Positions 1 through 7,003 of a stretch of 8,524 nucleotides of DNA are shown here, piece by piece; the first letter of the stretch is position 1; each line of letters begins with the position of its first letter. Under the pieces are notes generated by a model, which was given only the letters and a program-made list of their open reading frames with translations, did not search any database and was not told where the DNA came from. Origin of the DNA: Methanosarcinales archaeon (GTDB lineage: Archaea > Halobacteriota > Methanosarcinia > Methanosarcinales > Methanogasteraceae); contig DTYY01000122.1 in assembly GCA_012961645.1 (NCBI GenBank), positions 1 to 8,524 on the forward strand. The letters are read 5' to 3'. The position numbers were made by a program, and so were the translations under genes.

Positions 1-1
1 G

Positions 2-169
2 TATAGTTTTGACCAGTTTGAGGACTGGATTCAGAAGTTCTGGTCAGGCAGGAGATACCATATAAGGACGAAGGAACTGGACGCGATCAGAGCCGAGCCT
101 GCACAGATGGCGATACTCGACTCTGGAGATCACCTTAAGGATCTATTTACCCGTTTGGGGTGCTTTTGA
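2..169 (+). CDS. 3' end of an unidentified CDS (partial)
   Basis: An open frame enters from the left edge and ends at TGA (167-169), leaving the last 55 residues. The peptide begins YSFDQFEDWIQKFW and ends DHLKDLFTRLGCF. It is mixed charged and aromatic, has no membrane segment, and looks like the C-terminus of a soluble globular protein. No other frame stays open across this stretch, and base composition matches the neighbouring archaeal genes. I do not recognise the family and assign no function. The gene is followed by a long non-coding region, so it is probably the last gene of its transcript. Confidence 0.6.
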   Translation, partial: YSFDQFEDWIQKFWSGRRYHIRTKELDAIRAEPAQMAILDSGDHLKDLFTRLGCF

Positions 170-578
170 TCAAAATAGCTCCTCAAATTCCAGTTTGCAA
201 CTGAATGTGGTCGAGATTAACTGAATTATTGACTCTCCGCTATTTCGTGTAGGTGGATGGGTTTAAAACATCCGATCGAAGATATATCCTGGTCATGAAA
301 TCTTGGACATTTCGATAACAGTGGATGTTTTGCATTCGATACACCCATCCTGTGATCTGTTTCAGCCGATGTTATGAATATTGTGTTACGCGTAGAAAAC
401 AGCGAAGAGCTCGAAAAAACAGGAATCTGAATCAAAAGAATCATAAATTGTTACTAAAGTATGACAGTCATGCAACAACTTATGCAGCAACAGTTCATCG
501 ACCGCGGTTCTGAGACTGCGTTTCTAAAATCTTGCGATCTACGTAAATGCGCAGGATCGGAATCATGATTGGTAGGGA
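170..578. other. Gene-poor intergenic region
   Basis: About 400 bases between the left partial gene and the 3' end of the tRNA. Only short overlapping frames on both strands occur here, with no convincing start site or protein-like composition, so I call no gene. The stretch is more AT-rich than the flanking genes. Its one notable content is the nested inverted repeat at 255-350. A perfect 10-bp palindrome (561-570, AATCATGATT) lies 8 bases beyond the tRNA 3' end. I see no clear T-rich terminator for the tRNA. Confidence 0.5.
255..350. other. Nested inverted repeat / possible structured RNA
   Basis: Three inverted repeats nest inside each other. GGATGGGT (255-262) pairs with ACCCATCC (343-350). 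AAAACATCC (265-273) pairs with GGATGTTTT (323-331). ATCGAA (275-280) pairs with TTCGAT (311-316). This gives 8-, 9- and 6-bp perfect helices in one stacked hairpin, separated by asymmetric internal loops (2 by 11 and 1 by 6 bases) around a 30-base terminal loop. Total span is 96 bases. It could be a small non-coding RNA on either strand, a 3' UTR structure of the upstream gene, or a remnant of a palindromic mobile element. I see no C/D or H/ACA box set that would name a class. Confidence 0.45.
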
Positions 579-652
579 TGGGCTCGCTGCGATTCGAACG
601 CAGGATCCCCGCCGTGTGAAGGCGATGTCATAACCGACTAGACCACGAGCCC
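579..652 (-). tRNA. tRNA-Val (anticodon CAC)
   Basis: On the minus strand the acceptor arms GGGCTCG and CGAGCCC pair over 7 bp and are followed by discriminator A. A short D arm (GTC/GAC) comes next. The anticodon stem TCGCC/GGCGG (one G-U pair) encloses loop TTCACAC, giving anticodon CAC, which reads GTG valine codons. The T arm CTGCG-TTCGAAT-CGCAG is perfect. No intron is visible and CCA is not encoded, as is common in archaea. It is divergent from endA, the tRNA-splicing endonuclease gene, although this tRNA itself needs no splicing. Confidence 0.95.
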
Positions 653-682
653 ATGACCGATGGCTAAGTAGAGTATGGATAA

Positions 683-692
683 CAATATAAAC
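683..692. promoter_or_regulatory. TATA (box A) element between tRNA-Val and endA
   Basis: The minus strand reads GTTTATATTG here, close to the archaeal box A consensus TTTATATA. Its centre lies about 35 bases upstream of the tRNA 5' end, which would start transcription roughly 9 bases before the mature tRNA. Read on the plus strand (CAATATAAAC), the same AT core lies about 48 bases before the endA ATG, compatible with a leader of about 20 bases. It is the only TATA-like site I see in this 82-base gap, so it may serve both directions. Assignment to the tRNA is the stronger of the two. Confidence 0.5.
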
Positions 693-734
693 ATTACGTG
701 AACAGTCTGGACAAGACCTCAATTGGATAAACTG

Positions 735-1781
735 ATGAAATGCGAACTACATGGAGACACGATCACAGCAGGCAGCGAGGCGGTCAGCGAACTGTATGAT
801 CGCGGTTTTTACGGGCGGAAAAAAGATGGGGAGCTTGAATTATCACTTATTGAGGGAGCGTATCTGCTGTACCGCAAGAAGATAGAGGTTTTCTCGAAAG
901 GCGAGTCTCTTGATTTCAAAACGTTCTTTGAGATGGCGTCCAGGCGTTCGTAGGATTTTGAACTGCGATATATCGTATTCAAGGATCTGCGTGAGCGCGG
1001 TTACTACACAAAGATGAGTCCGATCGGTTTTCGGGTATATCCGAGGGGTGGACACCCGGGAGAAGTTTCGGCGCACATATTCGTCTACGTGATCTCAGAG
1101 CGAGCGAATCTGCCGATGAAGAACCTGATTCAGGAACTTAACAGGGCAGTGAATGCAAGAAAACGATTGATACTGGCGATTGTGGATGAAGAAAGCGATA
1201 TAACATTCTACGAGGTAAAGAAAATAACCATGTCAGGCAAAAATCGTATCGAACAGGAAGAAGTCGAAGCGCCTGTCATTGCTGGTCTGTTCAACGATCG
1301 GACGGTTATCTGGGATCAGGAGATCTCTGATTTTCTACATAACAGTTATTTCTTCGGGCGAAAACTCGATGAATCCCGGCTTCAGCTCTCGCTTGTCGAA
1401 TCCGGCTACCTGCTTGAGAAGCAGTGGATCAAGATCGAGCGAAAGGACGTCGCAGACACAGACGCCGGCACGTTCAACAAGTACGCTGCAGGAATCGAGC
1501 CCGGATACCTGCTGAAATATCAGGTGTACTCAAACCTCAGGGACCGTGGGCTCGTTGCAAAGACCGGATTTAAGTTTGGAACCCATTTTCGCGTGTATAA
1601 AAAATTTAAGGAAGATACACACTCAGAATACCTTGTACACGCGGTTCCGCCCGATCATATCTTCGCGCTGCCCGAACTGTCGCGTGCGGTGCGCATCGCA
1701 AACAGCGTCAGGAAACGGATGGTCTTTGGGTATGCCGACGGCGGGGTTGCATATGTGGAGATCGAATGGATCAGGCTATAA
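735..1781 (+). CDS. endA: tRNA-splicing endonuclease EndA, two-repeat type, with one in-frame TAG codon
   Basis: EndA cuts archaeal tRNA introns at bulge-helix-bulge motifs. The frame from ATG 735 to TAA 1779-1781 gives 348 residues, the usual size of the homodimeric two-repeat euryarchaeal form. Repeat 1 (about residues 1-165) contains FELRYIVFKDLRERGYY, FRVYPRGGHPG and ILAIVDEESDITFYEVK. Repeat 2 (about 180-348) contains LLKYQVYSNLRDRGL, GTHFRVY, HSEYLVH and SVRKRM. The expected catalytic triad is present in repeat 2 as Tyr288, His296 and Lys327. A TTG four codons upstream (723) is in frame, but the ATG fits the family N-terminus MKxxLxGD better. Codon 73 (951-953) is TAG with frame and homology continuous on both sides, so this is one gene. 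Pyrrolysine insertion, a nonsense mutation or a sequence error could each explain it. An internal start at 1014 would lose the conserved DLRERGYY segment and is unlikely. Confidence 0.9.
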
Positions 1782-1836
1782 CGGCTCCAGGGGTCGTAAC
1801 TGGTCAACGGTTGTGCTAAACTCGTGTTTTACTGCC

Positions 1837-4316
1837 CTACCCCCCCTTCCTTCTGGTGATCTCACGCACCCTTCTGGCGATCACCTCGATCAGGAAGAGC
1901 GCAAGCGCTGCAAGGATGAATGGTGTTTTCTGGCTGACCGGCTCATACGCTGTTCTGACCGATCTCCGCTTCACATCAGAGAGCAGCATCCCGGTCTCAC
2001 TCTCGTTGTACACCCTTCCGCCGTGCAACTGGATGACCTTCTCTGCATCAGGGTTCATCCCGACATCCAGATACTCGATCGGATAGTTCACCGCGATCCC
2101 GTAGTCAGATAGGTAGTAAACACCCTCTTCATCCAGATCGATGCTTGTTTTGTACGTATTTTCAGCAATTCTCGAGATATCAAGCGTATCGCCACCGAAC
2201 ACCATGTTTGGTATGGTATCTGATGTGATGGTGATGTCGCAGACGTCGCCTAAGAATACATCGTCAGCCTCGATGACCACACCCTCCTCAGATCTCGGAT
2301 CGCCGATCACCCAGTTGACCACCGACGAGATCAGTTGCGAGTTATTGCCTATGTAAAGCGCAGAACTCCATGCGCCTCCGTTGTCGGTGCTCCATGCAAC
2401 AACCCTTCCAAGCCCGTATCTCCACGCGCAGACGATCGGCTTTCCTTCACCTGTGACAACGAGCCTCTTTGCGCCGAGTTTTGATGTGACATCGTTGTAG
2501 CCGGTGATCGTGGCTGAAAGGTCAAGGTGCTCGGTTATGAAATGTTTCCTGGTGAATACCGAGACTGTGTATGTGCCGGGCTCTTCAGGTGGCGGTGTTG
2601 GCGTCGGTGCTGCGTCTGGCTGGGCGGTTGAGATTGCGACCGATGCTGGATATGTGGTCTGCTGATACGTGCCGTCCACACGGTGGGCAAGCTCCTCGAA
2701 CTTTGTTAACAGATCGGTTGGCGAACTCATCACATGAATGAAATGCATCTTTGTGTTTGCGTTATTCATCCTATCAGCAACAGAGAGCGAACTTTCATAG
2801 ATGCCTGCATCGATGTTGCCGTCTGATACGATGATCACGTCCTTTGCGCCGGCTGAATTGGTAAGCATCTCCTCTGCCATCGCCAGTCCCTGATCGAGCG
2901 TGGTTGTGATCTCTCCTTTCGGCTCTATCGACATTATCGTCTCTTTGAGCAACTCTCTTGCAGCGTCGTTGTCGAGATACGTCAGACCTGACACCTCGTA
3001 CGCCTTTCCTCCGAAAGCGACCACGCCCACACGGTCATCCCTGAAGTCCTTATCATCGAGGATATCGATCACCAGTGCTTTCTCATAATCAAGGAACGTG
3101 ACCCCTGTGCCAACGACGATCTCTGAAAACGTGCTTGCAGAGATGTCCATAACAATCACCACATCATTCATGCCATAGTACTCGCTCGGATACGACTTGA
3201 CAGGAAGCATCTTCTCAAAATCAGAGTCCAGATAGCCGCCGCGGTCATACGACTTTTCTCCGCCGACGACGAGTAGCCCGCGACCATCGCTCACAAAACC
3301 CCTGAGCGCGTCAAGATCGTCCGGCGAAATCGACTCGATGTACCGGTCATCGAGGATGACTGCCTTGTACTTCTCCTGAAATCCGGCAGACCCGGAGCTG
3401 CTCACAGTGACATCGTAGAGGTCAGAGACCGTATCCCGTAGATTGGATTCCTCGTCACTGATCAGCAGGATCGCGGGCTTTGGTACGACGTACACCGACT
3501 TATCAAAGGCGTTGTTCGACTGGAAATGGTCATCTCCCTCGGGGGTGATGCTCGCAGAGATTACATGGGTGCCGAGTGTGGAAAACGCATGTGAGATCGG
3601 GCGGACCTTGACCGGGTCAAACTGCTCGATCCTGCTGTGGTATATGACCTCGTCGTCCACCTTGACAGCCAGTTCGTACGCGGCGTGCGTCCCAGCCTGC
3701 TGCACAACGATTCGAAATGTGTTTTTATTTCCGATGATCACGTTCTTGCTTCCGATGATCCTGACGCTCACATCGTTGTGATCAGGGGTCTGGTCGATCA
3801 GATAGACGGTTGTATTGGTTTTTGATACGACTGAGACCGCGTCTGCCAGTTCGACTCCGTAATTGCTGTTCCCATCACTCACAAGGACGATGTGGTCGTC
3901 GCCTCTGGCATACTGCATGATCTTGTCTCCTATGGGAGTTTGATCGCCTGAAAAGGCCCGGATCTGCGCTGACGGGTTGCGATCATGTATGGAGCCGTAT
4001 ACCTGGTCTGCGACCGTCGCATTAAAGATCTCCATGCTTGTGATCGGTCATCGATAATGGTGATGGTCGGCTCAGTGTCGGTTATCCTGTGTGCGGTCAG
4101 GGTGTAAGGGGATGCGAGTGCGATGATGATCAAGACTGCAACAACCATCCTGCTCAGAACAAGTAGCTTCTTCGTGCTTTTTTTGAGATAATACGCGCCG
4201 ATGATAAGAATCGGGATGATCGCATAGAGAATATCACGATTTACGAACATCATTCCAGTCATATCGGTTATATCCGGGATATTCAGAATATTCATGATAC
4301 TCGTGATGTCTGCCAT
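1837..4316 (-). CDS. Membrane VWA protein with two VWA domains and a GATase1-like domain (frameshifted)
   Basis: Read through one frameshift, the product is 826 residues. Two membrane helices (about 30-44 and 51-69) lead into VWA domain 1, whose MIDAS motif is D90-R-S92-Q-S94. An Ig-like segment (about 185-275) follows, then a GATase1-like domain starting near 280 with VVGGEKSYDRGGY (351-363). A second VWA (about 385-540; MIDAS D391-I-S393-A-S395, SDG at 498-500) and a Pro-Thr linker (about 570-577) interrupt it before it resumes with YGLGRVVAWSTD (634-645). A C-terminal helix (about 799-814) and basic tail end the protein. By the positive-inside rule the large middle part lies outside the membrane. 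The frame breaks at 4036-4040: one A is missing from CAAGC, where CAAAGC would restore DRSQSM. Its ATG overlaps the preceding stop by one base (TGATG). The gene ends with TAG (1837-1839) directly after a run of seven G. The family function is poorly known; VWA-MoxR partnership is inferred. Confidence 0.85.
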
Positions 4317-6178
4317 CACAGTTCACCTCTGTGGCGCAGGTAATATAATTCAGTAGATATCAGCATGAGTGCAAGTGCCAGCAAAATCCAGTCGTGCTCC
4401 TTTTTTACGTCGGTCTTCGTCGTCCCCACATCCTTCTGAGCTACCGGAGTCTCACTCACAACGCCACTGCCATCCATGAGGTTTGATTCCTTTGCATTGT
4501 ACAGATTGACCGCGATCGCACGGTCAGGAAGCCTGTATATGCCTGTCTGATCGAGCAGCAGGTTGTCAGTCTTGATCGACCGTCCGTCAGGCGTCAGAAC
4601 CCTTGTATTGGAATCGAACCGCACGGTCGATCCGGTCTGCATGTTGCATTCCTCGATGCTGCTTGCCCCACCTAAATAATCGACGAGGTTCAGCCAGAAG
4701 ATCGGGTATTCGGGCTTTGTGTGGAAGTCGCTCCACGCATCGTCCCCCATTATATCAGGAATTCCAAAATAAACGACCTTTCCGGCTCCGATTCTCCAGT
4801 ACGAGATGATCGGTGCACCCTCGTCAGATGCTACCCACGTAACCGAACCGCGCTTGGCATCCCCGGTCAGATGGTGTCCGATTGCGATATCAGTGGCATC
4901 GATACCACGCATCACGAGTCCTTGTGCCTCTTCAAGCGTGGTCTCGTTCGCCTTCGAGGACAGAACCACCGGAAGCAGCCTCCCTGTATCGGTTCCTGGC
5001 AGAAGCAGGCTTTCCTGCGCCATCACCACAACGCCGCCCCCTGACGCCGCATAATCTGCAAGGTTTTCGTATAACCCGGCGCCCGGGCTCTCGTTGCAGA
5101 GCCCGACCACCGCCATATCATAGTTGTTCACATTTAGATTGCGCACCTCATCAGGCGCCTGGAAAACAACATCTACAGAAGGCAGCAGTTTCAGCACGGT
5201 TGCCGATGGAGAATTTCCATGGTCGGATATGTATAGCACGCTTTGGGTCTGCCGAAACGGCACGATGATATGCGCATGGTTGTCAACCATCAGATCATCA
5301 GCCGGATGAAGCATTATCTCGGTTGTTCCAACGCCAACGTCTTTTAGTGAGAAGTATTCGCTATCGTGTGCCCCTACCTTCAGATCGTACGTGTCTGCAG
5401 ACTGCTTGCCGCTGTACAGGACGTCAACTGCCACGGCTGCATCAGAACTCATGTAGTTCTTTATGATGCATGTGTACTGATATCGATCATCGGCGGGCGA
5501 CAACCATCCACCTGTTACAGCGATCTTATTTTCCCCGTCAGAGACACTTATGAATGATACATCGATTCCATCCCCTTCTGCGAGTTTTTTTGCGATGTAT
5601 GGATCTTCGCCATCCCAGTTCGTGAAATCGGATACGACAACGATCCTGCCGCCGTCGGTCAGCAGTGTGCTGCCAAGCGTGATCGCCTGGTACAGGTCTG
5701 CCGTCGTTGCTGTCTGTGGAATGCTGCCAAGCAGGTTTCCTGCCGCTTCCACGTCTCCGCCGCGCAGAGCGAGTACAGGAAGGTTCTCTGCAAGTATGAT
5801 GCTGTTCTGCGCAGTTAAGTGCTGTTCTGCGATTCTGATGGCATCAACAAACTTGTTTCCTGATTGCATGCTTGCAGAGCCGTCCAGAATGATCACGGTA
5901 TGCTCTCTGCTGACCTCCCTCTGTTCGATGTCGTAAGGATCGGCTATCGCAACAATCAGGGATAGCAGAACGAGTAACTGGATTAAGAAGAGGGGGTCTT
6001 TGATGAGCTTGCTGAGCACCCTGGCGTATCTCTTTTTCTGTTGCGTCATCTGCGTGATAAACATGATAGACGGGATCCGCACATCCTTCGCCTTTGGTCT
6101 GAGCAGATACACGATTATGAGCGGGATTACGCTTAAGAAAAACGCCCACATCGCCAGATTGAGATTTGCAAAGAGCAT
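4316..6178 (-). CDS. BatA-type membrane VWA protein
   Basis: The protein has 620 residues. The N-terminus has the BatA-domain layout: helix 1 (about 9-26), a strongly basic loop containing LLRPKAKDVRIPS and QQKKRYARVLSKLIK, then helix 2 (about 62-80) ending in ADP. The VWA domain follows (about 92-215) with an intact MIDAS: D99-G-S101-A-S103, a Thr-rich TATTADL loop (156-162) and SDF at 183-185. An Ig-like stretch (about 217-305), a GATase1-like domain (about 312-500, with GGGVVVMAQ and WRIGAGKVVYFG) and a C-terminal helix (about 596-613) with a short basic tail complete it. The basic loop implies the VWA part faces outward. It is a paralogue of the next gene, sharing the whole layout except that gene's extra VWA. 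In known Bat-like clusters these proteins sit beside MoxR ATPases; a role in envelope stress or complex assembly is inferred only. Confidence 0.88.
   Translation of the reverse strand: MLFANLNLAMWAFFLSVIPLIIVYLLRPKAKDVRIPSIMFITQMTQQKKRYARVLSKLIKDPLFLIQLLVLLSLIVAIADPYDIEQREVSREHTVIILDGSASMQSGNKFVDAIRIAEQHLTAQNSIILAENLPVLALRGGDVEAAGNLLGSIPQTATTADLYQAITLGSTLLTDGGRIVVVSDFTNWDGEDPYIAKKLAEGDGIDVSFISVSDGENKIAVTGGWLSPADDRYQYTCIIKNYMSSDAAVAVDVLYSGKQSADTYDLKVGAHDSEYFSLKDVGVGTTEIMLHPADDLMVDNHAHIIVPFRQTQSVLYISDHGNSPSATVLKLLPSVDVVFQAPDEVRNLNVNNYDMAVVGLCNESPGAGLYENLADYAASGGGVVVMAQESLLLPGTDTGRLLPVVLSSKANETTLEEAQGLVMRGIDATDIAIGHHLTGDAKRGSVTWVASDEGAPIISYWRIGAGKVVYFGIPDIMGDDAWSDFHTKPEYPIFWLNLVDYLGGASSIEECNMQTGSTVRFDSNTRVLTPDGRSIKTDNLLLDQTGIYRLPDRAIAVNLYNAKESNLMDGSGVVSETPVAQKDVGTTKTDVKKEHDWILLALALMLISTELYYLRHRGEL
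4323..4329 (-). promoter_or_regulatory. Shine-Dalgarno site deciding the start of the downstream VWA gene
   Basis: The minus strand reads GAGGTGA here, a strong match to the archaeal anti-SD. It sits 6 bases before the ATG at 4316 and only 3 before an in-frame GTG at 4319. The ATG is therefore preferred, and it forms a TGATG overlap with the stop of the preceding gene, suggesting translational coupling. Confidence 0.75.
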
Positions 6179-6180
6179 CT

Positions 6181-6187
6181 GATCACC
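6181..6187 (-). promoter_or_regulatory. Shine-Dalgarno site of the BatA-type gene
   Basis: The minus strand reads GGTGATC, complementary to the 3' end of archaeal 16S rRNA (GATCACC), two bases before the ATG at 6178. It lies in the 18-base gap after the stop of the upstream gene and supports the chosen start and operon structure. Confidence 0.65.
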
Positions 6188-6196
6188 GTCCGATCA

Positions 6197-6991
6197 TCAC
6201 CCTGTCTCAGCAATCTCCATAAAGTACTCCCTGATCAGATCCCGGTTCTCTTCAGGAAGTTTGTCTATATATGTCTCAGATGAGACCGGGGTTGCAGTGT
6301 ACACGGTTCCTGATATAAAATCCACCTGATCACTCTCTGTTCTGCGTGCGCTCTGCCCGATGCCGGCATCCGAAAACATCACCAGTTCGATACTCGTGCC
6401 CTCGATCACAGCAACCGACGGTTTCCCATAGATCTGTGCGATCTCGCTCTCGCCTGAACCGGATTCGTATCCAAGTTCTGAGAGCATCTGCTGGTAACGC
6501 GCCTCCTCGGCAGCCGCCTCGCGTTCTGCCTCATCTGCTGGAGTGATCATGGACTCGATCTGCTCAGGCGTCACAAGGTGGGGTGCATCTGGCGACGATA
6601 CAAAGGAAACAACGCCAGAGAGCATGACAGACGCCATCAACAGGATGATGAGTCCGGTTTTGCTGATGATCTTCGACCATCTGACCGATGAGATGTCGCC
6701 TGAAACAGCCAGTGACAGATCGTTCACAATGACATTCTGTATGCCTGCATTGTCATAAGCAGTGGACAGCCGCTCCTTTAAGACCGGGTATCTGTCCTCA
6801 ATCGTCTTGACAACGTTTATCGGCTTTTTTCGGGTCAAAAATGTGAAAAGAGCTGCCGGAACAAGAGCGATTGCGGCGGTGCACAACAGTTTCACGCGCA
6901 CGGTATGTCCGAGCATCACAAAATCATGGGAACTATACCGTGCAAAGATGACAGGCAGACTGAGATAGAGCAGCAGCTGAGGCAGATCCAT
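6197..6991 (-). CDS. DUF7502/DUF4175-like membrane protein of the VWA cluster, probably 5'-truncated
   Basis: As readable, 264 residues ending at TGA. Hydrophobic segments lie at about 3-17, 35-52 and 112-131. Between the second and third is KTIEDRYPVLKERLSTAYDN (62-81), the pattern I associate with DUF7502/DUF4175-type proteins that accompany DUF58, MoxR and VWA genes. After the last helix comes a highly charged Ala/Glu stretch (about 151-170, likely coiled coil). The C-terminal tail LPEENRDLIREYFMEIAE (245-262) is also typical of such cluster proteins. The ATG at 6991 has no Shine-Dalgarno site and lies right at the switch to Bacteroidota DNA, with a stop just beyond (7004-7006). It may therefore be an internal methionine of a longer protein. 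It is the first readable gene of the operon; the next starts 18 bases later. Molecular function is unknown, and the family name is from memory of sequence patterns. Confidence 0.65.
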   Translation of the reverse strand: MDLPQLLLYLSLPVIFARYSSHDFVMLGHTVRVKLLCTAAIALVPAALFTFLTRKKPINVVKTIEDRYPVLKERLSTAYDNAGIQNVIVNDLSLAVSGDISSVRWSKIISKTGLIILLMASVMLSGVVSFVSSPDAPHLVTPEQIESMITPADEAEREAAAEEARYQQMLSELGYESGSGESEIAQIYGKPSVAVIEGTSIELVMFSDAGIGQSARRTESDQVDFISGTVYTATPVSSETYIDKLPEENRDLIREYFMEIAETG

Positions 6992-7003
6992 TTTCTGATA
7001 ATT
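6990..7003. other. Probable chimeric junction, archaeal to Bacteroidota DNA
   Basis: To the left the minus strand encodes an archaeal operon of moderate GC content. To the right the plus strand encodes an AT-rich SprA fragment whose recognisable sequence begins at about 6997 (DNFSFYKG). Both genes are incomplete at this point and they face each other head-first with no promoter or 5' region between them. No transposase, integrase, tRNA end or target-site duplication is visible. The exact breakpoint cannot be placed better than within about a dozen bases. Confidence 0.85.

Noticed and set aside
255..350. Known archaeal C/D-box or H/ACA guide RNA
   Set aside because: I could not find paired C and D boxes, a kink-turn signature, or an ACA directly after the closing stem on either strand.
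226..513. Two small overlapping frames on opposite strands (226-444 minus, 325-513 plus)
   Set aside because: They overlap each other and the inverted repeat, have no ribosome binding site and read as unpatterned Cys/His/Arg-rich peptides.
561..570. Perfect palindrome AATCATGATT near the tRNA 3' end as an attachment site or terminator
   Set aside because: It is short, there is no tRNA 3'-end duplicate elsewhere in the window and no integrase, and it is not followed by a T run.
495..722. 75-codon minus-strand frame
   Set aside because: It runs through the tRNA-Val gene in sense orientation, so it is only an incidental open frame.
1546..2112. 188-codon plus-strand frame
   Set aside because: It spans the end of endA in another frame and the antisense of the VWA gene; its Arg/Ser/Cys/Pro-rich composition is typical of a shadow frame.
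4036..4040. Programmed -1 frameshift in the VWA gene
   Set aside because: No X-XXY-YYZ slippery heptamer is present at the shift point, and a single missing A explains the break; kept only as an alternative to test.
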